DNA of 64,000 bases from Neoceratodus forsteri (lineage: Eukaryota > Chordata > Ceratodontiformes > Ceratodontidae), in assembly GCA_016271365.2 (NCBI GenBank), contig CM057459.1, forward strand, positions 818,707,001 to 818,771,000, written 5' to 3'. Under the pieces are notes generated by a model. That model did not search any database and was not told where the DNA came from. It worked only from the letters and a program-made list of their open reading frames with translations. Shown piece by piece: positions 34,455 through 44,639 of the stretch. A program made the position numbers and the translations under genes. Each line of letters starts with the position of its first letter. Positions within the stretch are counted from its first letter, which is position 1.

Positions 34455-34776
34455 TAGAGGCAAAATCTTGTTTAAGAATTGTTGTTCCACAGTGATAGTG
34501 ACTGCTGTTAGGGTTGAAAACCCCTGATTTTCGCTGCCACCACTGCAGAGTTGGTGCGCATTGGGATCATGGGTCCCAACTCTCACCCCATTCTCCCATA
34601 CTTCTGCTGCTTTACACATGTCATGGGGGGCAGAGTTAGGGCTGATGATCCCAATGCGCACCCCAATGCCGGTTGGGGGGGGGGTCCAAGGGGTTTTCAA
34701 CCCTAACAGCTAATTTCCTCACTTTTTCACTGTGGAACAACCCTAACTAATGCATTAAATGGAGTTTTTGCCTCTA
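34455..34776. mobile_element. Nested MITE-like palindrome
   Basis: TAGAGGCAAAA (34455-34465) to TTTTGCCTCTA (34766-34776). Inside these, GTTCCACAGTGA and TGTTAGGGTTGAAAACCCC at the left face their complements at 34690-34740. About 320 bp in all, with imperfect arms of more than 100 bp. It lies between the array and the right arm. Confidence 0.75.
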
Positions 34777-34799
34777 TTATATATATATATGTATATATA

Positions 34800-35633
34800 T
34801 GAATGAATTCATTCACATATCTGGACTGACTTGTATGGTATGGATGTCATGCCCATTGGCTCCTGCTCTGAACCAATGGGCGGCAGCCCTACTGAGCTGT
34901 CAGTTGGTGGAGGGCGGGCAGCAGGCTGGTGGGGTGCTGCTGCCCGCTGGCTGATGGGGAGCGGGTGGTGGGGCTCTGTGGGTGGGTGGGGTGGGGGGCC
35001 ACTAGATCACCATGGATTTCAGATGTGGGGGTGAGGATGCTGCCCATGATCATGCTGCTCGTGGTCCACTGTGGACCAGGGATATTGGACTTTGGGGAGT
35101 ATAACTTTATGCCCATGATTGGGCTACTCGGGGGCGTTTGGTTATGCCTGTGATCGGGCTAATGGGGAGGAGTATAACTCTATGCCCGTGATCAGGCTAA
35201 TGGAAGGAGTATAGCTTTATGCCTGTGATCGGGCTGGGGGGACACTCAGCCCACAATCGGCATGGGGGTGCTGCTAGGTGACAGGAACACCAGGCCACCC
35301 ACAGGTGGTAGCTGCTGTTGCACACTGCAATGCAGCAGCTCACCTGTGGGTGGCCCTTGACTTGTTCCTTTTTTTCAGCGTAACTTTGTGCAGGCACAGG
35401 TAGGGGTTGTGCCTGCATAACTCTGCACAGCCAGGGCTGAATATCGGGCTGTGCAGTTTATGCATGGTTCCTCCCCCTTCAGTTGCACATGCCTTCATTA
35501 TCATTGTGCTGTTGCTCAGCATGATTTGGTGGATGCAACTGCCTCCTGCTGAATATCACAGAATGGCGCATTTCGGACTTGCACAGGCGCAACCCTATTG
35601 TGAATGGCTCAACTCTTTTGAATATCTGGGCCC
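34800..35633 (-). repeat. Foldback right arm with serial hairpins
   Basis: Inverse of the left arm in its inner ~450 bp. The outer part has its own hairpins: 35293-35357 (stem about 24 bp), 35389-35417 (perfect 10 bp, TGCAGGCACA) and 35423-35456 (10 bp, CTGCACAGCC). GAATATC recurs at about 35438, 35553 and 35619. The outer hairpins do not align simply with those on the left. Confidence 0.75.
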
Positions 35634-36960
35634 ATAAGTTTAGATTGTTTTTGTTTAACCAGCTCACAAATTCCCTCTCTGAGTCCTTAGTTCCTTCCCA
35701 TATGCAGATGCAATCATCAATATATCTATACCAGGACTTTATGTTCTTCTAGAATGGGTTAGTTTCTGAATTGCATATTGTCTCCTGTTCCCATAGACCT
35801 AAAAATAAATTAACATGGGTGAATGCTATTGAGGGACCCATATCCATTCCACAAACTTGTAAAACAATGTCTTTGTCAAATTCAAAAATGTTATGTGTCA
35901 AAACAAATTCCAAGGCTTTAGTTATGAAATTAACAGGTATGGCTTCATATATCGGACTTTTTTTTATAGAAAATATCTGCTGGCCTTTATACCATCAATA
36001 TGCTTAATTGATGTGTAAAAATCATCAACATCAATATAATGCCAGATAAAATTTTCTTGTCATTCATGTTTTGTTGAAGACATCCCCTGTATCTTTTAAA
36101 TAGGATGTAAGTTCAGAGACACATTTTTGGAGAAGTAAGAAATTAAGACTTAGAGGTTTTCTTTGACGGATGCTATATTTAATACAATGGAGCTTCCTGT
36201 TGAGTTAATCATGTCTTTGTGTAACTTTGGAAGAATGTAAAATGTAAGTACAACTGGATTTTCACACCATAAAAATTTCAATTCATTGATTATAATTGAC
36301 CTATGAAGCACCCCTTCCTGCAGGAGTACTGTGAGTTCCTTCTTAAATGTGTCTGTTGGATTCCCACTCAGCTTCTTATAATAATTTTCATCGGAGAGCA
36401 AATCAAGTGCAATATAATTGTAGTGGTCCCTAACTAGCATAACTACCCCCTTGTCCACTGGTTTAATAATAATTTCTTTCATTTTTGACAAATTGTCTAA
36501 AGCCTGTTTCTCAAGGGGGTAAGACTGTGCCAGTGAGGACCACTATTGTGTGCGATAGGCTCCTTGATCTGAGTCAAAACAGTTTTATCAAATGTACTAG
36601 TCCTGTTATTATTCACTATAGAATAAAAGTCCAACTTGACTCTAAAAATGTTCCTTCTTGTTTCTTTAAACTTGACCAAAGTCTTATCTTCTATCATACT
36701 GCAGGGGACATTTTTCACTCCACAGTTCACTGAGCACATCCAAATTATGTTTGTTCAAGCTTCCCTTTGTGAAATCCAGAGCAGGGTATTGTAGGAGCAG
36801 TTGTTGCAAAGTGCACTCATTTATGGCAACGATCGGATTGCCCCTTTCTTCTGTGTCTTCTATATTTTCTGTGTACTGCATATCCTTATTGTTGGAATTT
36901 GCTGTGTTTGAAATCCCAAATAGAAAGTAAAGATCCACATGTGCTTGGAAGTCATTTTTT
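35634..36960 (-). pseudogene. PLE-1 reverse transcriptase core
   Basis: Minus strand from 36960: NDFQAHVDLYFLF, a long variable part, then KEIIIKPVDKGVVMLVRD, LSDENYYKKLSG, FYILPKLHKDM (the PLE LPKLHK motif) and, after frame changes, FDKDIVLQVCGMDMG, HVNLFLGLWE and the catalytic WYRYIDDCICIWEG with YIDD at 35713-35724 intact. It ends at FVSWLNKNNLN where the foldback element begins. This is the polymerase of a Penelope-like element. Stops and frame changes make it dead. The N-terminal continuation lies at 41917-42880, beyond a 5 kb insertion. Confidence 0.85.
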
Positions 36961-38174
36961 CGGCTGCAGTGGGTGGAGCCCTGCAGATGTTTTGTGATTA
37001 CAATAGAAAAAGGGAGCTCTGAAGATTCCAAACAGACTAGTTAAAATTGAAAAACTTTCTGTTATTCCGCCGCTCTGCTACATTCATTGAGATGAACAGT
37101 TTTGCAATGCACTATTTAGTGTGCTAAGCTTCAATATGGGTAGAATTATCTTTGAAGAAAGTTCATAGCTCATAAATATGTCAGCTTAGTCACCCTTCCC
37201 CAGCAAGGAATCCCTTAAAAAGATGTACACCATTTTGTAACCTCTTAAGACTATCTGATTAACATTGTCTCAGAAATAGTTTACTATATCAGGAGATAGC
37301 TGTTTCTTTAACCCCCTCCACTCAAACACACACATACACATCATCTCAATGGCCACAACATTCAAAATAAATACTGCAGCCTAAAGTGTTACAAAACAAT
37401 AAAGAAACTGTTTGTTTATGTCAGTCTTGGTTATATGGAACACAGTGAAGTTCAAATTTACAATGTGGAATTCTCTTCCATGGTAAATGTATAATATATT
37501 TATATTCATCTGTTCAATGATTAGAATAACATATTCATCAACTTAGCTTCTTCCCCTCTTCCACCATGTCTCAACTACTGTACATGATTTACGTAATGAT
37601 AGTAGAGAAAGAATTATAGATTTTCTTTAAATATTTCCTATCCTATATTTTGTATCCTGGATAGCACAGGGAAGATGGTACATCTCATTCTCATAGGGAT
37701 ATTTACTTTACACATTTTTGCACTGTATTTACTCAGAATATCCCAGATTAGATGCAATACCTTGTTTTCAGTGGGGTCATGGTTTTGCCTATTTTTACAA
37801 TGTATTTATCCAGGGCAGCCTAGTCCAGATGTAAAATATTGTTTTCAGCGTGTTCTGATTTGATACAATGCAGCATAATGATGTTTAGCTGTAGAACCCC
37901 ACTGAAAATAAGATGTCATATCTTCTGTAAACTATCAAGGCTAAATAGCAATCAGCAGGCATATTCTAGGAAAACATATTGTAAAAATGTGTAAAAGGAA
38001 GACCACATTGAAACTGTCTCTCAGCAGATCTGCATTGTGCAAATACAGTAGAAAAAAATGGTAAAAGCATGGCCACACTGTAAATAACATACAAAATCTC
38101 AACTGGCGTATCTTGTAAACATTCAATATTTAAAAGGAGTTAAAAGCTTTACCCAAATGAAACAAATATTTTAA
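36961..38174. other. AT-rich insert with an imperfect foldback
   Basis: 37690-37870 and 37945-38115 are imperfect inverted copies built from ~85 bp subunits sharing ACACATTTTT.CA.TGTATTT and CAGTG.GG.CATG.TTTT. No coding signal. CGGCTGCA at 36961 and TGCAGCCG near 41910 may mark the ends of the whole inserted block. Confidence 0.45.
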
Positions 38175-38254
38175 ATATTGTCTTGGCTAGTCCTTCCTCA
38201 TAAGTCTTATCCTACAGGCCCTGCACCATTTTAGTTGCCTTCCACTGCACCACC

Positions 38255-38267
38255 TCAAACTGAACTC
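38255..38267. repeat. Target-site duplication of PLE-B, left
   Basis: TCAAACTGAACTC, identical at 40498-40510 (13 of 13). Confidence 0.9.
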
Positions 38268-38274
38268 AAAAAAT

Positions 38275-38475
38275 AGAAAAAAAGGAGCTGGCACATACCT
38301 AAAAATGCTGAGAAGCAATGTTTTATTGCATAAATAATCTAAATAAGAGCATGGCTGAAGTCAGAGCAAACACCCCTGCATATCGACCCAATCACACGTG
38401 TCTTCCTCATGGGGAGAAATTAGCAAGTCTGAGCACTGTTTAAATATACCCCTTAGTCAAATTATTATTCAGTTA
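38275..38475 (-). repeat. PLE-B terminal repeat with hammerhead-like arm
   Basis: Shares GCAATGTTTTATTGCATAAATA-type and TAAGCACTGTTTAA.TA.ACCCC blocks with the inverse copy. The minus strand has ATGAGGA, a GAC..GGGTC stem and GATAT where hammerheads need GAAA. Confidence 0.7.
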
Positions 38476-38479
38476 ATTA

Positions 38480-40194
38480 ATTAATCAACTAGTGTCACAG
38501 ACAAGGAAAGCATGCTTAAAGACCAGGCTAATAACTATGAAAAGACTGTTACAATATCCATACAAATTTCATATAGTATAAAACATCTTCTATTTTGATA
38601 AATAAATCACACTTCAATCTGTATAGATAAAACACTCTAAGAATATATTCAAACACTCCTAGATTGTTGACAACATCATTCTATAAATGGTGAAAACTAA
38701 AAAGTTTCACACATGGCTTCATAAACGCTAATAGATGCAAATGTTATTTTATTTGAATTATTGAATACGCAATTTATTTTCAATATTACATGCTCCATAG
38801 CAAATAATGCTGCCACATAGTTTTAAATTAATTGCCCCCATTATAGTCAAGAACTAGGTGTATCAAATAAAAACAATCCACATATAGAAGGTCATGAGAA
38901 TATGCGAAAGGTCAAATCACAAATATGGCTTATAATTGATTTTTTCATTAAGACCAAATGGTATGAGGGCTCTCAATTTAGAAATTCAACTTGTTTCACA
39001 TATATTCAGAGCAATAACTCTCTCCTCCTCAAGCTAATGAGAGTACATGATCAATTGCATGGAACCACAAACCTCTGGGGTTACTATTGAGAGTTTCAAA
39101 AAAGTGGACTCCTAGTGCATTTTCAAACTTCATGTTCATAATGGCCCTCACATGTTCTTATAATTTTTTTTTAAGGGATGAATTGTTGTTCTGATATACA
39201 ATTTTTTACACTGGCACCACACAGCATAGACATTAAAAGGACTCTGACAATTCAAATATTACATAGAAACATAGAAACATAGAAACATAGAAGTTGACAG
39301 CAGATAAGGACCGCAAGGCCCATCCAGTCTGCCCATTTCTTTTTCTACCTTATAAATGTGCCATCGGCCTTTGCTCTGTCAGTGGCCTATCTATTCATAG
39401 TCATTTGTATTGCTCCCTTATGCCTATCCCATGCCTGTTTGAAGCCCTGCACTGTATTCATAGCCACCACTTCTTGTGGTAAGCCATTCCATGCATCCAC
39501 CACCCTTTCTGTGAAAAAGAATTTCCTCACATTCCCCCTTAATCGGCCTCCCTCTAATCTCATGTTGTGTCCTCTTGTCCTGCTATTTTTCTTATATTTA
39601 AACATGTTAGACTCTTTCACTGTGTTTATGCCCTTAAGGTGTTTGATTGCCTCGATCATATCACCTCTCTCCCTCCTTTGCTCAAGGGTATACATATTGA
39701 GCTCCGTTAATCTGTCCTCATATGTCTTCTGATGCAGTCCCTGCACCATTTTGGTTGTCCTTCTCTGGACTGCCTCAATTTAGTTCATTATTTTCCCTCA
39801 TTACAGGATGTGTGAACTATTCCCCCATTTCAGCAAAACAACAGATGTTGCAATGTCTGCATCTGTAAAAACCCTTATGTGCTGATATCTGTTTTCTATC
39901 ATTACTTGGATTGTAAAAAATGACTCAGATGTCTTTAAAATTTGAACCTTTTTGATAAGAAATTAGAGGTGTGTTTCCCAAAATAGGACCTATTGTATCA
40001 TCCACTTGAATAACTGGCCATCTGTCTCTAATAATGTTAATGATGTCAGTGGATCTACAGTTGTAGTCAGTAACAAAAATTATGTGGTTAACAGAGTTCT
40101 TCCACCTTTACCCAGGACAAATTAACATACATTGCAGAGATGAAAAGGCAGCTCTCAGACACAGATTGATATGAAATTCTGACATTCAATCCTA
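38480..40194 (-). pseudogene. PLE-B protein: linker and degraded GIY-YIG
   Basis: From 40110: FVTDYNCRSTDIINIIRDRW, LISYQKGSNFKDI and GFYRCRHCNICCF (the Cys linker between polymerase and nuclease). After the CR1 insertion, from 39257: VYAVWCQCKKLYI-R, where GIY-YIG nucleases have YIG; then TIHPLKKNYK and, further on, ERVIALNICETS and KLRALIPFGLNEKIN, the end of the domain. The YIG glycine is replaced by Arg and there are several stops. The same regions of PLE-1 are at 21420-22751 and differ, so this is a second lineage. Confidence 0.78.
39258..39790 (-). pseudogene. CR1 LINE 3' end (copy G) inside PLE-B
   Basis: The plus strand begins ACATAGAAACATAGAAACAT, the CR1 3' tail, followed by the untranslated region. 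The frame from 39749 reads VQGLHQKTYEDRLTELNMYT, RRERGDMIEAIKHLKG and TRGHNMRLEGGRLRGN, then FFTERVVDAWNGLPQEVV, the intact carboxy terminus. Only ~120 codons are present. It divides the PLE-B linker from its GIY-YIG part. Confidence 0.88.
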
Positions 40195-40435
40195 CTGCCC
40201 TCTTCGAAAAACATTTTATCAGATTTAATTGAATAATAATTTGACTATGGGGTGTACTTAAACAGTGCTTAGACTAGCTAATTCCACACTCTGAGGAAGA
40301 CCCACGTGATTGAGTTGATACATAGGGGTGTTAGCTTTGGCTTCAACCATGATCTTACTTTGATTATTTAAGCAATAAAATATTGATTTTTAGCATTTTG
40401 TTGGTGAGTGCTCCACCCCTTTTTTTGTTATTTTC
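40195..40435 (+). repeat. PLE-B terminal repeat, inverse copy
   Basis: Plus strand CTGAGGA (40291-40297), then GACCC-ACGTGATT-GAGTT and GATAC. The two copies together suggest an ancestral GACCC/GGGTC stem. The core box GAAA is changed to GATA, so cleavage is unlikely. It ends in an AATAAAATATTG stretch and GAGTGCTCCACC. Confidence 0.7.
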
Positions 40436-41345
40436 AGTGTTTTTCCTTACTGGAGCACCTTTAAGTGGCTGATATGCTCTCCTTTTCTTGTCTACTATCA
40501 AACTGAACTCTGAAGCCCCCCCCCCACCCTGCCTCTAGGATACTTTTGAGTCTATGCCACTCCTTCTTAAATTCCACTGCACTGCCTCCACCCTGTCTAT
40601 GTTCTTTCTCAGATGAGGCCTCCTGAACTGGTCACAATATTCCAGGTGAGGTCTCTCAGAAGTGTCTTATACATGGGCAAGATTACCTCCCTTTTTCTAT
40701 TCATGATACCCCTCCCTATGCATCCAAGTACCTGACCAGCATTTCCAGCCATCTTACTGCACTGACTAGTTTCTCTTTGGTCCTCTGAGATGATAACTCC
40801 CAGATCTGTTTTCTGGTTTGGTGACTGTCAGTACCTCCCCACCAAGTTTGTCCTTTGCCCCGGGGTTCTTGTGTCTTATGTGCATGATCCTGCACTTCTT
40901 TGCATTGAATCCCAGCTGCCATTCTTCAGACCATCTCTCCAGTTTTTTAAGGTCTTCCCTCATTCTTTCAACAACTTCTGGTGTGTCCACCCTATTACAT
41001 ACCTTTGTATTGTCTGCAAAGAGGCATACCTTCCCCTCCAGTCCCTCTGCAATGTCCCCAGTAAAGACATTGAAGAGGACTAGCTCCAACACTGACCCCT
41101 GAAGTAGCCTGCTCATCACCTCTCCCTCTCCAGAGTACTCCCTGTTTACCACTACCCCTTTGACTCCAGTCATTCAGTCAGTTATCCACCCACAGAACTA
41201 TTTTAGGATCCACCCCTAGGTTGCACAGTTTGTTTGTTAATCAGTCTTCTATTGAGAACAGTGTCAAAGGCCTTTATGAAGTCCAGATAGGCCATTTCCA
41301 CCACACCTCCCTGGTCCACTCCCTTTGTTACCCAGTCATGCCATA

Positions 41346-41916
41346 GATTAGTACTATGAGTCAGTGCAAAACACAGTGCTTATCCTAAATACAGTAAACT
41401 TTAGGGTTAGGTGTCTAAGTAAATAAATGCCATGTAAGGCAGTGTATGTGCATTACTGCTATGCTGTATTGGAATGTATATGCATGTATGTGTGTATATA
41501 TTAGTGTGTGTGTGGGGGGCACAACAATTAGAAAGTGTGGTTAGGTGGCTCAGTGGTTAGTGCTAGTTTTGCTAGTCTAAATTCCTCCACTATCCAGATG
41601 AATTTCTGCCTTATGCATGTCATTGCTTATTTAAATAAGGTGTCTAGTGACAACTTCCCACCCTCTGATGTCAATCAGAGCTTGAAAAGAAGAAATCAGT
41701 CACACAACATCTTTTTTTTTAATCTGTAAAAATGTGAGTAGACAGTGCACTGCTATGTTACACTGGAATATATATGCAAAAAGTAAATGTGTACATGTAT
41801 TAATCACTATGTGTATCATAACAATTAGAAAGTGCAGTAAGGTGGCTCAATGGTTAGTGCAAAATTTGCTCATTTATACATTTTTCACTGCCTACAATAC
41901 CATTATTTTGCAGCCG
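41346..41916. repeat. ~308 bp tandem duplication with tRNA-like A box
   Basis: 41417-41568 and 41725-41862 align by eye: GCA.TGCTATG, GGAATATATATGCA, ACAACAATTAGAAAGTG and GGTGGCTCAGTGGTTAGTGC. The last looks like a tRNA A box, but no B box follows in either copy. No coding frame. Confidence 0.55.
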
Positions 41917-42880
41917 TATTGGATCTTTCTAGATTTTGTTAATTGGTGTGGGTACAAAATTTCGTCCTTTAAGCAAAACACTCTCTCAACGATTTGTTAA
42001 TTGAATACTTGAGAGATTTAAGACTTTCAATTCTGGAACTTCTTTCCACTGAGAGCTCTTTTTATAGTTGTTACTGTGCGCGCCTCGCTTTCCTCTCCCT
42101 GTCTTTTTTCTGTGTTTTCTTTTTGTTTGCTCTGCCCCTGAAATTGAATAGTCTGATTGTATTTTTGGCATATGACTTTTATCTAACTCCTTTAATTTAA
42201 TTGGAGTTTCTCGAGTTGCAGTAGTCTCTTTCACAATAGGCTTCTTCTGATTCTTTCATTGTCTGCTTCTTGACCTGCTCCTCTTCCTGCTCAGTGGCTC
42301 TCTTTTCCTTTTTTAAGGGCTCCAGTAGAAAATGTTGCCACTTTTATAATCTGCCTGATCCCTAATAATTTAGATAATTTTGTATTAATTAAGTTTTTCT
42401 CGTGTTTACTTATTTTATGTTGGAATGCTTGATCCAATGCTTCAGACTCAGAGAGATATTGTAATTTACTAATGTGCTCATTAAAAGTCTAAATTTCTAT
42501 CAGTTTTTTAAATTTTTCACTATCTTCCTTTATAATTAACTTAGCGAAGCCCTATGACTATTCCTCCACAAGTTTTATCCAAGCTTCTCTATTATTAAAA
42601 TTCTCAAGTCCACAGGAGGGTGCTTTAAGAACACAAAAACCCCTTTCTTACCAGACCTCTTTCTAAATAGGTCTCAAGCATTGTTATATTGTGAGTCAGG
42701 TTAACCTAATTTATTAACAACCTTTCTAGCTTAAGAAAAAAGTAGTTTCAAATCACCTTCTGTTCCAGTCTCCAAATTTGCTCTTGTTGTTGCCTTGCAG
42801 TTTTTCCTGTGTCTTTAGCCTCCATGTCTCAAGTGATATTGGGATTTCCAGATGAAAATTACATTTTCCATTGCCAGAAG
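41917..42880 (-). pseudogene. PLE-1 N-terminal region
   Basis: Minus strand from about 42840: MEAKDTGKTARQQQEQ, then a long Lys/Glu/Leu-rich helical stretch (NEHISKLQYLSESEALDQ, HEKNLINTKLSKL), a basic Lys/Arg/Ser run, and finally LNLSSIQLTNR with SVLLKGRNFVPTP near 41945-42000. The KGLNFVPTP-type motif stands just before the reverse transcriptase in PLEs. The next family block, NDFQAHVDLY, is at 36960. Frame changes throughout. The helical part is less certain than the KGRNFVPTP end. Confidence 0.7.
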
Positions 42881-43239
42881 AGTTGATGCCCTCTGATCAC
42901 AGAATTTGCTCCTAATATACTACAAACTCATGTCAGTGAGTTGATAAGGAGGAGTAATTGTAACTGGCACAGTTCACTTGTAAATTCCACTTGAGGAGTT
43001 TTAAATTGTTGCAGTTTCAGTCAGCTCCCAAATATAGCATGTTGGCAGGCATGCAACAGAATCCCTGACTGGTGCAGTTGCACCTGCTATGTTCGAGGTG
43101 TAGGGCTCTTAAAACACTGTAAGGAAAACAACCACACTTAAGTAGATACAGTGGGGTGCAGTAGTATGAATGGCTAATCCCCCCAAAATATGAAAAGAGA
43201 AACAGTGCTGCACTCCTATGTTAAATGCAGAGTGGCCAG
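42881..43239 (-). other. PLE-1 5' untranslated/terminal region
   Basis: No frame. Contains (minus strand) TAACATAGGAGTGCAGCAC at about 43207-43225, the junction sequence also seen beside the 3' terminal repeat at 21210-21225. Confidence 0.5.
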
Positions 43240-43345
43240 CTGAGGTGGTGAGAAGAGGGCTATACCATTCATCATATCCGATCTGAGAGGCACTAGTGAT
43301 GATGGAGGCAAGAGGTATGGCAGTGTGGTTTGCTCAGTGTAGGTT
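43240..43345. repeat. Arm sequence, inverse of 20961-21075
   Basis: See 20961-21199. The plus strand here has CCAGCTGAGGTGGTGAG and GTTTGCTCAGTGTAG. Confidence 0.75.
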
Positions 43346-43760
43346 TGCAGGGGGAGTACTCAACAACAAGGAATAATTATTGAATTACGTGGACAGAATT
43401 TGAGGGCAAAGATGACACTAAACAGCAGGGAATAACTACTGAATATGGGGAAAGGGATCAGAAGTTGAGGACTACCACTAGACACCAGAAAATACTTTAA
43501 CATGTGTGGTACAGGGATCAAAGGGTTGGGGGTTCCTCTATATACCAGGGAATAACTTCTGAATTATAAAGATGGGGTTCAGAGGGTGGGAGGTGCAACT
43601 AGACAGCAGGGAATAACTATTGAATTGCAGGGATTCGGATTAGAGGCTGGGGTGCCACTAGAAAACAGGGAAGACTACAAAATGTACAAGGATTGAGACT
43701 GAATAATAGGAGGTACTACTAGAAAAGAGGGAAAAGCTACACATTTACAGTGATTGGCTA
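43346..43760. repeat. ~60 bp minisatellite, inverse copy, about seven units
   Basis: Units with CAGGGAATAACTATTGAATT and CTAGACA.CAGGG; reverse complement of the array at 20397-20960, more diverged. No coding content. Confidence 0.88.
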
Positions 43761-44639
43761 ATTGTGGGGGACTGATCACCACCATGTCTGATATAGTGGT
43801 CAGCCACAGGAAGGACGCAAACCTTCAGCTGCTTCCCATGTAATGGAGCCCATAATGGGCATGCAGATGACCCCTTAGCATTTTGTATGCACAGTGGAGT
43901 GCATGGTGCTGGCTGAACATCACGCTGGGAGCTCATAACACTAACCAGTCTAGGGAAGCAGTTCTGTGCACTTTGGTATGGGATGCATACAGCCCACATC
44001 CATGTTGGAGCAGTGCTACCTGACTTTGCACTTTCCTGACAAGGTCCTATTGTCAGTCAGATGGCATTGATGCACTTTCCCACTGAATAGAGCATCCTTG
44101 GGATAGAGGGCAAGGGCAACCAAAGTGCAAACCTTTGTGCTCTGCTTTTGCCCATTACTCAGTATCTTTCCCATGGTGCTCAGCACTGGAGATATCTAGA
44201 AAAGCAGATCTGACAGTTTTGCTAATATTCTTAATAATTGTAGCTAAAACTAATTTTTTGGGAAAACATTCTTATTTACACTTCTGCTCAAGGTTTTACA
44301 ACACATTCTACTTCACTTTGAGCTCTTTCTCATACACAGATACAGCAACTGTAACACATAGACTTTGCCACATAATGGACACAAAATATAACAGATAAAA
44401 GTTGGGTGCACACATGTGTCTGTTATAACAAGCTTGAACTTACATATTTAAAAAAAATACAGATTCTAGAAATATTACAAACAGATAAACAGAAATAACA
44501 TTTAGGGCTTTACACTGCACATCATAATATTATACCCCACAAAGATTGTTTTTTTTTACTATTTTCTTTTTTTAAATAATTCAAAATATTTTTTATAGTA
44601 AAAACAGGGAAAGCTACTTCCTGCTTCCAGTCGAAGTTG
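43761..44639. other. Nothing recognised
   Basis: Unique-looking sequence; short frames have no motif. Confidence 0.35.

Larger units (their letters stand above)
31384..35633. mobile_element. Foldback (long inverted repeat) element of unknown family
   Basis: Both ends carry CCCAGATATTCAAA pointing inward (31392-31405 and the complement at about 35616-35629). The inner parts of the arms, 31850-32396 and 34800-35250, are extended reverse complements: shared units include TGAATGAATTCATTCA, CCAATGGGCATGCAGCCCA-like and GGGCATAAAGTTATACT. The interior (32397-34799) holds a tandem array and a second palindrome. No transposase frame is visible, so it is non-autonomous. It sits inside the PLE-1 reverse transcriptase, whose coding order is restored when it is removed with one TAA. 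Family unknown to me. Confidence 0.8.
38268..40497 (-). mobile_element. Penelope-like element PLE-B with inverted terminal repeats
   Basis: 2.2 kb unit inserted in CR1 copy F with a perfect 13 bp duplication. Its two ends, 38275-38475 and 40195-40435, are inverted copies over about 200 bp. Between them on the minus strand is the carboxy part of a PLE protein. A CR1 3' fragment is inserted in the middle. The 5' part of the protein is absent, as is common for PLE insertions. Confidence 0.82.
38175..41345 (-). mobile_element. CR1 LINE fragment (copy F), split by PLE-B
   Basis: Two pieces, 38175-38254 and 40511-41345. The second encodes VMSRLLQGSVLELVLFNVFTGDIAEGL-type reverse transcriptase with CLFADNTKVC (FADD changed to FADN), LERWSEEWQLGFNAKKC and a thumb segment. 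The first encodes the following ATKMVQGL..KTYEE block. The 3' tail is missing. The 5' limit at 41345 follows a DQGGVVEMAYLDF-like block. Confidence 0.75.
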
